The notes beneath the pieces are model-generated. The model was not told the origin of the DNA and searched no databases. It was given only the letters and a program-made list of their open reading frames with translations. Positions 15,893 through 22,838 of a DNA stretch of 30,136 bases are shown here, piece after piece. Source of the stretch: DAOPJM01 sp964490325. GTDB lineage: Bacteria; Bacillota; Clostridia; Christensenellales; CAG-138. Every line of letters begins with the position of its first letter. The first letter of the stretch is position 1. The stretch is from assembly GCA_964490325.1 (NCBI GenBank), contig CAZBBX010000026.1, positions 1-30,136 of the forward strand, written 5' to 3'. The translations under genes and the position numbers were made by a program.

Positions 15893-17027
15893 GCGAAAGG
15901 CGCTGCACTTCGGCGCGGACGTCAGCACGCTTCTCGAGATCGAGCGCTTGGGCGGCGTCTATACGGATCGGGACGGCAACAAGCGCGATCTTGTCGAGCT
16001 GTTGAAGGCGCGGGGCGTGTCCCGCATACGGCTGCGCCTGTGGGTGGATCCCTACACCGCGGCGGGGGAGAGCTACGGCGCGGGGGACTGCGGCCTACAT
16101 AACGTGCTGCGCTTGGCGCGGCGGGTCAAGGAGGCGGGGCTGTCCTTCCTGCTCGATCTTCACTACAGCGATTTTTGGTGCGATCCCGCAAGGCAGGGAA
16201 CGCCGAAGGCTTGGCGGGGAGCGAAAGCTCCTGCGCTTGCAAGGACGCTGTACGACTATACCGCCTCGACCTTGGACGCCTTCGACAAGGCGGGGGTGCC
16301 GCCCATGGAGGTCGCGCTTGGCAACGAGATCACCAACGGCTTTTTGTGGCCGTCCGCAAGGCTGTACCATGAGGCGGGGCATACCGACAACTACGACACG
16401 CTCTGCCTGCTCTTAAACGCGGCTTCGGCGGCGGCGGGGGAGAGCAGCGACGCCAAGCGGATGCTGCACTTGGAAAACAGCGGCAACAACGCCCTGTGGC
16501 GCGAGTGGCTGGATCAGGTCACGGCGGCAGGCGTGGCGTTCGAGAGCATCGGCGCGTCCTACTATCCCTTCTGGCACGGCGACATGGCGGGACTTGTGCA
16601 AAATTTGAGCGATGTGTCGCGGCGGTATCAAAAGGAAGTGCAGGTCGTGGAGACCGCCTATCCTTTCACGGCAAAGCCCTTTCGCGAGGACGCCCCACTG
16701 GTCATCCATGCGGAGCTGAAGACCGCGCAGGGGCAGACCGCGCCCTATCCCTTCACGCGGGAGGGGCAAAAGCGCTTTCTAAGCGACCTCATCCTTGCGC
16801 TAAGCTCCATCCCAAAGGGGCGCTGCACGGCGCTGTACTGGTGGGAACCGGGCTGGCTGCCCGTGGAGGGCTCGAGCTGGGCAAGCAAGGCGGCGCTTAT
16901 CGACATCGGCGAGACGGACAAGCCAACGGGCAACGAGTGGGCCAACCAATGCCTGTTCGATTATGAGGGCAGGGAGACACCCGCGCTCGCGCTGTTCGAG
17001 GGCGAGACCGCGGCGGAGACGCACTAA
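15882..17027 (+). CDS. GH53 family galactanase without signal peptide (predicted cytoplasmic)
   Basis: This 381-residue protein is a bare GH53 catalytic domain: FGADVSTLLEIE, RIRLRLWVDP, LLDLHYSDFWCDP, acid/base Glu149 in LGNEITNG, SYYPFWHG, nucleophile Glu257 in VVETAYPF, and YWWEPGWLP. Both catalytic glutamates are present, so it should be active. Unlike most GH53 enzymes it lacks any export signal; it begins MKTERKALHFGAD directly at the barrel. It probably trims imported galacto-oligosaccharides. It starts inside the zinc-ribbon gene. No clean hairpin terminator is visible after it, only a T6 run near 17061 and a GCGCAA-TTC-TTGCGC hairpin at 17080-17094. Confidence 0.92.
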   Translation: MKTERKALHFGADVSTLLEIERLGGVYTDRDGNKRDLVELLKARGVSRIRLRLWVDPYTAAGESYGAGDCGLHNVLRLARRVKEAGLSFLLDLHYSDFWCDPARQGTPKAWRGAKAPALARTLYDYTASTLDAFDKAGVPPMEVALGNEITNGFLWPSARLYHEAGHTDNYDTLCLLLNAASAAAGESSDAKRMLHLENSGNNALWREWLDQVTAAGVAFESIGASYYPFWHGDMAGLVQNLSDVSRRYQKEVQVVETAYPFTAKPFREDAPLVIHAELKTAQGQTAPYPFTREGQKRFLSDLILALSSIPKGRCTALYWWEPGWLPVEGSSWASKAALIDIGETDKPTGNEWANQCLFDYEGRETPALALFEGETAAETH

Positions 17028-17160
17028 AAAATTCCCTGCCGTGCGGCTGTTTCATTGCGGCTTTTTTGTCAAAAAGGCTGCGCAATTCTTGCGCAAGGCT
17101 TGTAAAATGGTGTAAAATTCCGCAAAAAATGAAATAACGTACGGACAGGGGAAAAAATAG

Positions 17161-17190
17161 TTTACATTTGCAACGCAGCTGTGTTATAAT
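17161..17190 (+). promoter_or_regulatory. Promoter of the sugar ABC transporter operon
   Basis: TTTACA (17161-17166), an 18-base spacer and a perfect TATAAT (17185-17190). It lies 70 bases upstream of the binding-protein start. Confidence 0.75.
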
Positions 17191-17198
17191 TTATAAGC

Positions 17199-17216
17199 TT
17201 GAACGGCAACGTTCAA
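17199..17216 (+). promoter_or_regulatory. Operator-like palindrome at the transcription start
   Basis: TTGAACG-GCAA-CGTTCAA is a perfect 7-4-7 inverted repeat beginning 8 bases after the -10 element. Its position would let a repressor, for example a LacI-type regulator, block transcription. No regulator gene is in the window. Confidence 0.55.
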
Positions 17217-17221
17217 AGGGC

Positions 17222-17235
17222 TGCCCGAGAGGGCA
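17222..17235 (+). promoter_or_regulatory. Leader hairpin with GAGA tetraloop before the binding-protein ribosome site
   Basis: TGCCC-GAGA-GGGCA forms a compact 5-bp hairpin capped by a GNRA loop, followed by ATTTT and then the AAGGAGG site. It may stabilise the mRNA 5' end or act as a weak attenuator. Confidence 0.5.
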
Positions 17236-17259
17236 ATTTTGCAAGGAGGAATCAAAACT

Positions 17260-18585
17260 ATGAAGAAAGTGCTGGCATTTTTGATGGTCGCACTGATGGT
17301 GGTCGCATGCTTCGCGTTTGCGGGCTGCAAGGCCAAGGACAACGGAGCCGCCGATCAGGGAACTGCCGATCAGGGCACCGCAGATCAGGGCACCACGGAT
17401 CAGGGAACCACGGATCAGGGCAGCACGGGCAGTGCCACCGAGATCATCGTATGGTGCCCCGAAGAGGTCGTTGCACTGACCCAGACCAAGTTGAACGAGT
17501 GGCTGGCCGGCAGCGAGTATGCAGGCAAGTACACCATCACCGTCTCCGCCATGGGCGAGGGCGAAGCCACCACGCAGATGCTCACCGATGTGGAAGCGGG
17601 CGCGGACGTCTTCGGCTTTGCACAGGATCAGCTTGCGCGTCTGGTCGCTGCAGGCGCTCTGTCCGCACCGGGCGGCAGCTACCTGAGCGATGTGCAGGCC
17701 AACAACGACGCAGGCGCCGTGGGCGCGGCAACGTTGAACGAGAAGGTCTGGGCATACCCCGAGACCAGCGACAACGGTTACTTCCTGTACTATGACAAGT
17801 CCGTCGTCACCGACCCCTCCACCCTTGAAGGCATCCTCGAGCAGTGCGGTGCAGCCGGCAAAAAGATGTACATGGACATCCAGAGCGGCTGGTACGATGT
17901 GTCCTTCTTCTTTGGCGCGGGCGCACAGTGCTACTATGAGTATGACACCGAAGGCAACGTCACCGGCTGCGTCTGCGACTACAGCGGCGATGCAGGCCTG
18001 ATCGCCATGAAGGCGATGGTCGCCATGGCGTCCAGCCCCAACTTCTCGCAGAGCACGGGTTCCGATGCAGCTCTGTTCAATCCCGATGGCGGCACCGCAG
18101 GCGCGATCGTCAGCGGCACCTGGGATTATGCAACGGTCTCCGAGTTCCTGGGCGACAACCTGGGCGCTTGCAAGATGCCTACCTTCACGGTTGACGGCAA
18201 GACCTACCAGATGGGCGGCTTCGGCGGCTTCAAGCTGGTCGGCGTAAAGCCCCAGACCGACTCCGACAAGCTGACCTTCTGCCATGCTGTCGCAGCTTAC
18301 CTGACCAGCGAGGAGATGCAGACCGAACGCTTCAATGCGAACGGCTGGGGCCCCTCCAACAAGGCAGTGCAGGCTACCGAAGGCGTACAGCAGAATGCAG
18401 CGCTGGCCGCTTTGGCGGATCAGCTGCAGTACTGCATCGGTCAGGGCCAGTACCCCAACGCGTACTGGACGCTGACGGAGGCCTTTGGCACCGACATCAA
18501 CAGCGGCATGTATGCAGCCGCCGATGACGCTACCCTCTCCGCCGCGCTTGCACAGCTGCAGGCCGACATCGAAGCAGCGTCCTAA
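17260..18585 (+). CDS. Sugar ABC transporter substrate-binding lipoprotein (MalE/GanS-like)
   Basis: This 441-residue lipoprotein would capture oligosaccharides for the following permeases. The start at 17260 has AAGGAGG upstream. The signal peptide ends FAFAGC with lipid-anchored Cys23. A spacer of five pentapeptide repeats (DQGTA/DQGTT) follows. The mature domain begins EIIVWCPEEVVALTQTKLNEW and contains typical family-1 binding-protein features: a maltose-type VWCP start, AGADVFGFAQDQL, GTWDYATVSEFLGDN and FGGFKLVGVKP. It heads a four-gene operon, separated from the permeases by a terminator-like hairpin, which would give excess binding protein. The substrate is inferred as galactan oligosaccharides from the GH53 genes just upstream. 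Confidence 0.94.
   Translation: MKKVLAFLMVALMVVACFAFAGCKAKDNGAADQGTADQGTADQGTTDQGTTDQGSTGSATEIIVWCPEEVVALTQTKLNEWLAGSEYAGKYTITVSAMGEGEATTQMLTDVEAGADVFGFAQDQLARLVAAGALSAPGGSYLSDVQANNDAGAVGAATLNEKVWAYPETSDNGYFLYYDKSVVTDPSTLEGILEQCGAAGKKMYMDIQSGWYDVSFFFGAGAQCYYEYDTEGNVTGCVCDYSGDAGLIAMKAMVAMASSPNFSQSTGSDAALFNPDGGTAGAIVSGTWDYATVSEFLGDNLGACKMPTFTVDGKTYQMGGFGGFKLVGVKPQTDSDKLTFCHAVAAYLTSEEMQTERFNANGWGPSNKAVQATEGVQQNAALAALADQLQYCIGQGQYPNAYWTLTEAFGTDINSGMYAAADDATLSAALAQLQADIEAAS
17353..17427 (+). repeat. 15-bp tandem repeat encoding a pentapeptide linker
   Basis: Five consecutive units starting GATCAGGG encode DQG-T/S-A/T just after the lipid-anchored cysteine. They form a flexible tether between membrane and binding domain. 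Confidence 0.95.
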
Positions 18586-18598
18586 CGCATAAAACCTT

Positions 18599-18633
18599 CG
18601 CACCGAGGGAGCTTTTCCCTCGGTGCGCTTTTT
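18599..18633 (+). terminator. Terminator or read-through hairpin between binding protein and permeases
   Basis: CGCACCGAGGGA pairs perfectly over 12 bp with TCCCTCGGTGCG around GCTT/T, followed by CTTTTT. No new promoter is evident before the permease gene, so partial read-through probably sets subunit ratio. Confidence 0.9.
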
Positions 18634-18727
18634 CATAACGGGAATTTTTATCGGATCCATATTTTTTACGCGAGGCAGCCTCCGTATTGGCGCTGCACAG
18701 CCGCGTGGGGGAAGGAGGAGCAGGGGT

Positions 18728-20266
18728 TTGCAACTTTCTGATCTGGACTATCTAAAACTAAACGCTTGGCAAAAGTTCTGGTACGGGTTTGGCCGCTTCT
18801 TTGCTTTACTGCCTAAAAGACTTTTGAACATCCTCATCGCCATACCGCGGGGGATCTGGACGGGGCTGAAGGCCATCGGTCGGGACGTGATGCGCTTTGT
18901 CAACATCTTCATCAAGGGGGATTGGAAAACGCGTCTGTCCTTCCTCATCATGGGCTTTGGACAGCTTTTCCGCGGACAGATCCTGCGGGGACTGCTGTTT
19001 CTGCTCTTTGAGGCGGTATTCATCTTTTTCATGCTGGGCTTTGGCTGGCAGTACTTGGGCGCGATGGGCACGCTCGGGACAGCTGCCACCACCACAACGC
19101 TCAACGCGGCGGGCTTGGAGGTCACCACCTACGGCGACAACAGCCAGCTGATCCTGCTCTACGGCGTACTGACGATCTGCTTTGTGGCGGCGTTCATCTG
19201 GACGTGGCGCTTGTCCGTGCTGCAAAACGGCAAGGCACAGGAGCTGTGGGACAAGGGCATCCGTCCCAAGGGCGCCAAGGACGACCTCAAGTCGCTTGCG
19301 GACGAGCAGTACTACAAGACCCTGCTGGCGCTGCCGCTTTTGGGCATCCTGTTCTTCACGGTGGTGCCGATCATCTTTATGATCCTGGTGGGCTTCACCA
19401 ATTACGATTATTACCACCTGCCGCCAAGCAAGCTGTTTGGCTGGGTCGGTATGCAAAATTTCAACGAGATACTGGGCATCGGTTCGACCACGGGCAAGTT
19501 TGGCTATACCTTCGGTCAGATCCTGCTGTGGACGCTGATCTGGGCGTTCTTTGCCACCTTCACCAACTACTTCCTTGGCATGTTCGTCGCCATGGCGATC
19601 AACAAGAAGGGGATCAAGTTCAAGAAGGGCTTCCGCACCATCCTGGTCATGACCATCGCCATACCGCAGTTCATATCGCTGCTGCTGGTGGGCAAGATGT
19701 TCAGCGACGACGGTATCATCAACAAGCTCCTGCAAAACTGGGGCGTGATCTCCCTGCTGCAGAATTGGGGGTGGATCGATACCGGCTATATCAAGTTCCT
19801 GACCGATCCGACTTTGGCGCGGATCATGGTCATCATCATCAACCTGTGGGTAGGCATTCCGTATCTGATGCTCATTGCAACGGGCATCCTGATGAACATA
19901 CCTGCGGATCTATATGAAAGTGCGCGCATCGACGGCGCCAGCGGCTTTAAAATGTTCGCGAGGATAACGCTGCCGTATATGCTCTTTGTAACGGGACCCT
20001 ACCTGTTGACCTCGTTCATAGCCAATATCAACAACTTCAACGTCATCTACCTGCTGACGCAGGGGGCGCCAAAGACGGCAGCCTTCGACGGCGGGGCGGG
20101 CTACACCGACCTGCTGATCACTTGGCTGTACCGACTGACCGTGACCGACAACAACTACAAGATGGCGGCCGTCATCGGCCTTGCGGTGTTCATCGTCACG
20201 GCGGTGATCTCGCTGATCGTGTACAACGTGTCGCCCTCGGTCAAGAATGAGGAGGACTTCCAATAA
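18728..20266 (+). CDS. Sugar ABC transporter permease (MalF-like)
   Basis: This inner-membrane subunit forms one half of the import channel. I place the start at TTG 18728 (512 residues), because AAGGAGG (18712-18718) lies nine bases upstream; the longer open frame begins inside the terminator hairpin and has no ribosome site. An N-terminal basic region leads to several spans (LLFLLFEAVFIFFMLGFGWQYL, LILLYGVLTICFVAAFIWTW, LLALPLLGILFFTVVPIIFM and further ones). The EAA loop that docks the ATPase reads YESARIDGASGFKMFARITLP. The extra N-terminal part before the core is typical of the MalF/GanP group. It overlaps the next gene by one base (TAATG). Confidence 0.93.
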   Translation: MQLSDLDYLKLNAWQKFWYGFGRFFALLPKRLLNILIAIPRGIWTGLKAIGRDVMRFVNIFIKGDWKTRLSFLIMGFGQLFRGQILRGLLFLLFEAVFIFFMLGFGWQYLGAMGTLGTAATTTTLNAAGLEVTTYGDNSQLILLYGVLTICFVAAFIWTWRLSVLQNGKAQELWDKGIRPKGAKDDLKSLADEQYYKTLLALPLLGILFFTVVPIIFMILVGFTNYDYYHLPPSKLFGWVGMQNFNEILGIGSTTGKFGYTFGQILLWTLIWAFFATFTNYFLGMFVAMAINKKGIKFKKGFRTILVMTIAIPQFISLLLVGKMFSDDGIINKLLQNWGVISLLQNWGWIDTGYIKFLTDPTLARIMVIIINLWVGIPYLMLIATGILMNIPADLYESARIDGASGFKMFARITLPYMLFVTGPYLLTSFIANINNFNVIYLLTQGAPKTAAFDGGAGYTDLLITWLYRLTVTDNNYKMAAVIGLAVFIVTAVISLIVYNVSPSVKNEEDFQ

Positions 20267-21129
20267 TGAGCAGCAAACCTTTACGCAGCAAGAGCCGCCG
20301 TGAGCGCAGCGCACGTTTTTGGATCTATGTCCTGCTGATCGCCATGAGCGCCATTTGGCTCATCCCCTTCTTCTACCTGATCCTGCAGGCGTTCCGCGGG
20401 GAGACCACCGCCATGGTGGGCTACATTTGGCCCAGGCAATGGTCGCTTATCAACTTCCAAAAGCTCTTTACCGAGACCAACTTTTTCAAGTGGTACGGCA
20501 ACACCCTCATCGTGGCGCTGTTCTCGGCGGTCCTGCAGACGGTCATCGTCCTGTCCGTTGCCTATGCGCTTTCGCGTATGCGCTTTAAGGGGCGGCGCTT
20601 CTTGATGAATCTGATCCTGGTGCTGGGCATGTTCCCCGGCTTCATGGCGATGATCGCGGTCTACTTCATCCTAAAGCTCTTTGGCTTTACGCAGGCGGGC
20701 GCCATACCGGGGATGATCTTGGTCTATGTGGGCAGCTCAGGCATGGGCTACTACATCGCCAAGGGCTTCTTCGACACCATCCCGCGCTCACTGGACGAGG
20801 CGGCGCGCATCGACGGCGCCAGCCGTATGCGGGTGTTCTTCAGCATCGTCATGCCCATGGCAAAGCCCATCACCATCTACACGGTCATGATGGCGTTCAT
20901 CGCGCCTTGGGGCGACTTCATGTATGCCTCCCTGATCGCGTTTGGCTACGAAAAGTCCTACAACGTGGCGGTCGGCTTGTTTAACTTTTTGCAAAAGGAA
21001 CAGATCAACAACCGCTTTACCCTGTTCTGCGCAGGCGGCGTTCTGGTGGCTATCCCCATCACCGCGCTGTTTATGATGCTGCAGCGCTACTATGTGGAGG
21101 GCGTCACGGGCGGCGCCGTCAAGGGATGA
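20266..21129 (+). CDS. Sugar ABC transporter permease (MalG-like)
   Basis: This 287-residue protein is the second channel subunit. Six hydrophobic segments are visible, from FWIYVLLIAMSAIWLIPFFY onward, and the EAA motif is EAARIDGASRMRVFFSIVMP. The length matches MalG/GanQ. GAGGAGG lies upstream, and the start shares its A with the preceding stop. The ATPase gene follows after 9 bases. Confidence 0.95.
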   Translation: MSSKPLRSKSRRERSARFWIYVLLIAMSAIWLIPFFYLILQAFRGETTAMVGYIWPRQWSLINFQKLFTETNFFKWYGNTLIVALFSAVLQTVIVLSVAYALSRMRFKGRRFLMNLILVLGMFPGFMAMIAVYFILKLFGFTQAGAIPGMILVYVGSSGMGYYIAKGFFDTIPRSLDEAARIDGASRMRVFFSIVMPMAKPITIYTVMMAFIAPWGDFMYASLIAFGYEKSYNVAVGLFNFLQKEQINNRFTLFCAGGVLVAIPITALFMMLQRYYVEGVTGGAVKG

Positions 21130-21138
21130 GGTGAGAGC

Positions 21139-22254
21139 ATGGCAAGCGTAACGCTCAAAAATGTCAAAAAGATCTACGACAATAAGGTCGTCGCCGTCCA
21201 CGATTTCAATTTGGAGATCAAGGACAAGGAGCTCGTGGTCTTTGTAGGGCCTTCGGGCTGCGGCAAGTCCACCACGCTGCGCATGATCGCGGGCTTGGAG
21301 GACATCTCCGAGGGCGAGATCTACATCGACGACATGCTGGTCAACGACGTGGAGCCCAAGGATCGCAACATCGCCATGGTGTTTCAAAACTACGCGCTCT
21401 ATCCGCACATGACGGTCTACGAAAACCTTGCGTTCAGCCTCAAGATCCGCAAGATGAACAACGACGAGGTGCACAGACGCATCTTGGAGGCGGCGGAGAT
21501 ACTGGGCATCACGCCCTATTTGGCGCGCAAGCCCAAGGCGCTTTCGGGCGGGCAAAGGCAGCGCGTGGCGATAGGCCGCGCCATCGTGCGCAACCCGCAG
21601 GTGTTCCTGATGGACGAGCCGCTGTCCAACTTGGACGCAAAGCTGCGCAACCAAATGCGCGCCGAGATCCTAAAGCTGCGGCAAAAGCTTGACACCACCT
21701 TCATCTATGTCACCCACGATCAGACCGAGGCCATGACGCTGGGCGACCGCATCGTCATCATGAAGGACGGGCTTATCCAGCAGATCGGTACGCCGCTGGA
21801 ACTGTTCGATCATCCCGTCAACCTCTTTGTGGCGGGCTTCATCGGCACGCCGCAGATGAACTTCCTTGACGCGGAGCTGCTGCGTTCGGGTGAGCAGTAC
21901 AGCGTCAAGCTGGGCGAGCTGCTTTTGCCGCTTCGCGAGGAGCAGTCTAAAAAGCTGGCCGCCGCAAACACGGCGCCGCAGACCGTCACGCTGGGCATCC
22001 GCCCCGAGCACTGCGCGCTTGGAAACAGCGCGGATGGTTCCCTCCCCGCCATCGTGGACGTGTGCGAAATGATGGGCAGTGAGCTGTATGTCCACGCCTC
22101 CCTGCTGGAGCGCGACTGCGTGCTGCGCCTGCCCGTTACGGGTCTGCCTGCCCAAAATCGCGCGGGCTTCGCGCCCGACACCTGCATCCATGTCCGCATC
22201 CGCGAGGAGCTGGTACATCTCTTCTCCAAGGAGACCGAGCTAAGCCTGCTCTAA
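21139..22254 (+). CDS. msmX: Sugar ABC transporter ATP-binding protein (MsmX/UgpC family)
   Basis: This 371-residue ATPase energises the MalF/MalG pair. Walker A is GPSGCGKST (37-45), the signature is LSGGQRQRVAIGR (from 135), Walker B is VFLMDEP (~155-161) and the switch His lies in VTHD (~191-194). A C-terminal regulatory TOBE-type domain follows the IGTPQMNF segment, as in MsmX/MalK. In bacilli one MsmX often serves many sugar importers; here the gene sits inside the operon, so it may be dedicated or shared. GAGGTGAG is the ribosome site. Confidence 0.95.
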   Translation: MASVTLKNVKKIYDNKVVAVHDFNLEIKDKELVVFVGPSGCGKSTTLRMIAGLEDISEGEIYIDDMLVNDVEPKDRNIAMVFQNYALYPHMTVYENLAFSLKIRKMNNDEVHRRILEAAEILGITPYLARKPKALSGGQRQRVAIGRAIVRNPQVFLMDEPLSNLDAKLRNQMRAEILKLRQKLDTTFIYVTHDQTEAMTLGDRIVIMKDGLIQQIGTPLELFDHPVNLFVAGFIGTPQMNFLDAELLRSGEQYSVKLGELLLPLREEQSKKLAAANTAPQTVTLGIRPEHCALGNSADGSLPAIVDVCEMMGSELYVHASLLERDCVLRLPVTGLPAQNRAGFAPDTCIHVRIREELVHLFSKETELSLL

Positions 22255-22284
22255 GCGGAACGCCTTCTCAACAACGATCCCACA

Positions 22285-22318
22285 CCGCCGCCTGCCCCGT
22301 GCAAAGCGGCGGTTTTTT
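22285..22318 (+). terminator. Intrinsic terminator of the sugar transporter operon
   Basis: CCGCCGC (22285-22291) pairs with GCGGCGG (22306-22312), followed by TTTTTT. It lies about 30 bases after the ATPase stop. Confidence 0.9.
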
Positions 22319-22353
22319 GATGAAATTGCCCTAAAACAGGCGTAAAATTTAAT

Positions 22354-22402
22354 CTGAAAGAACTTTCAGGGAATAGTTCGGAAGTTCATAAAACGATATA
22401 AT
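22354..22402 (+). promoter_or_regulatory. Probable promoter with upstream palindrome for the second nucleotidase
   Basis: A perfect TATAAT at 22397-22402 has no good -35 at the usual distance. Just upstream is a perfect palindrome CTGAAAG-AA-CTTTCAG (22354-22369), a possible activator or repressor site that could explain the weak -35. Confidence 0.45.
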
Positions 22403-22838
22403 TAGCTGAATGATTAAATATGCAAATATATCTGAGTACGATTCCGTGATTATACGATGCGTATTTCACAAGCAGGAAGGTGAGCGCGCTGTTGCTTTCG
22501 TTTGCAGCAGGACGCGCCTCCACCCAAAGGAATGCGCGGAAGAACAGTCGGGAACAGGGGATGCGAAGAATGCTCCATACAGTGAAAGCGGCGGGGTGAT
22601 GCTTCCAAATCCGCCCTTACGCCGACAGATGCATGACGCCTCTTGGACAAGGCCCCGATAGGTATATACAAATGGGAAAACGAATACTGCTCTTGCAGTA
22701 TACATAAGTGGGGCGGAGCGCCGGTCTTGCAGGCACATGCAGTTTATGATAAATTCAAGATAACTCATGGGACTGTCCGGCAAGGCTTTGTGACGTGAAA
22801 AGACAGGAACATGAGCAATACATAACGGGAGGTACAAC
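22403..22838 (+). other. Long, hairpin-rich untranslated leader (about 430 bases), function unknown
   Basis: No convincing gene is seen here. A long imperfect hairpin spans 22479-22524 (GGTG/CACC, CGCG/CGCG and CTGTTGC/GCAGCAG around TTTCGTTT). A perfect ATACTGC-TCTT-GCAGTAT hairpin lies at 22684-22701. I compared the region with common riboswitch signatures (cobalamin, TPP, FMN, SAM, c-di-GMP, c-di-AMP) and found no full match. A small open frame (22410-22661) has no ribosome site. Confidence 0.4.

Noticed and set aside
17028..17100. Strong terminator after the second GH53 gene
   Set aside because: The T6 run near 17061 is preceded only by a 4-bp pairing, and the better hairpin at 17080-17094 has no T run.
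18623..18727. Longer N-terminus for the MalF-like permease from 18623
   Set aside because: That start lies inside the terminator hairpin and has no ribosome site; TTG 18728 has AAGGAGG at proper distance.
22410..22661. 83-residue open frame in the leader of the second nucleotidase
   Set aside because: No ribosome site, low-complexity product and strong RNA hairpin within it.
22403..22838. Cobalamin or c-di-AMP riboswitch
   Set aside because: Fragments such as GGGAACAGGGG, GGGGTGA and CCGACAG recall these classes, but the full conserved boxes and their order are missing.
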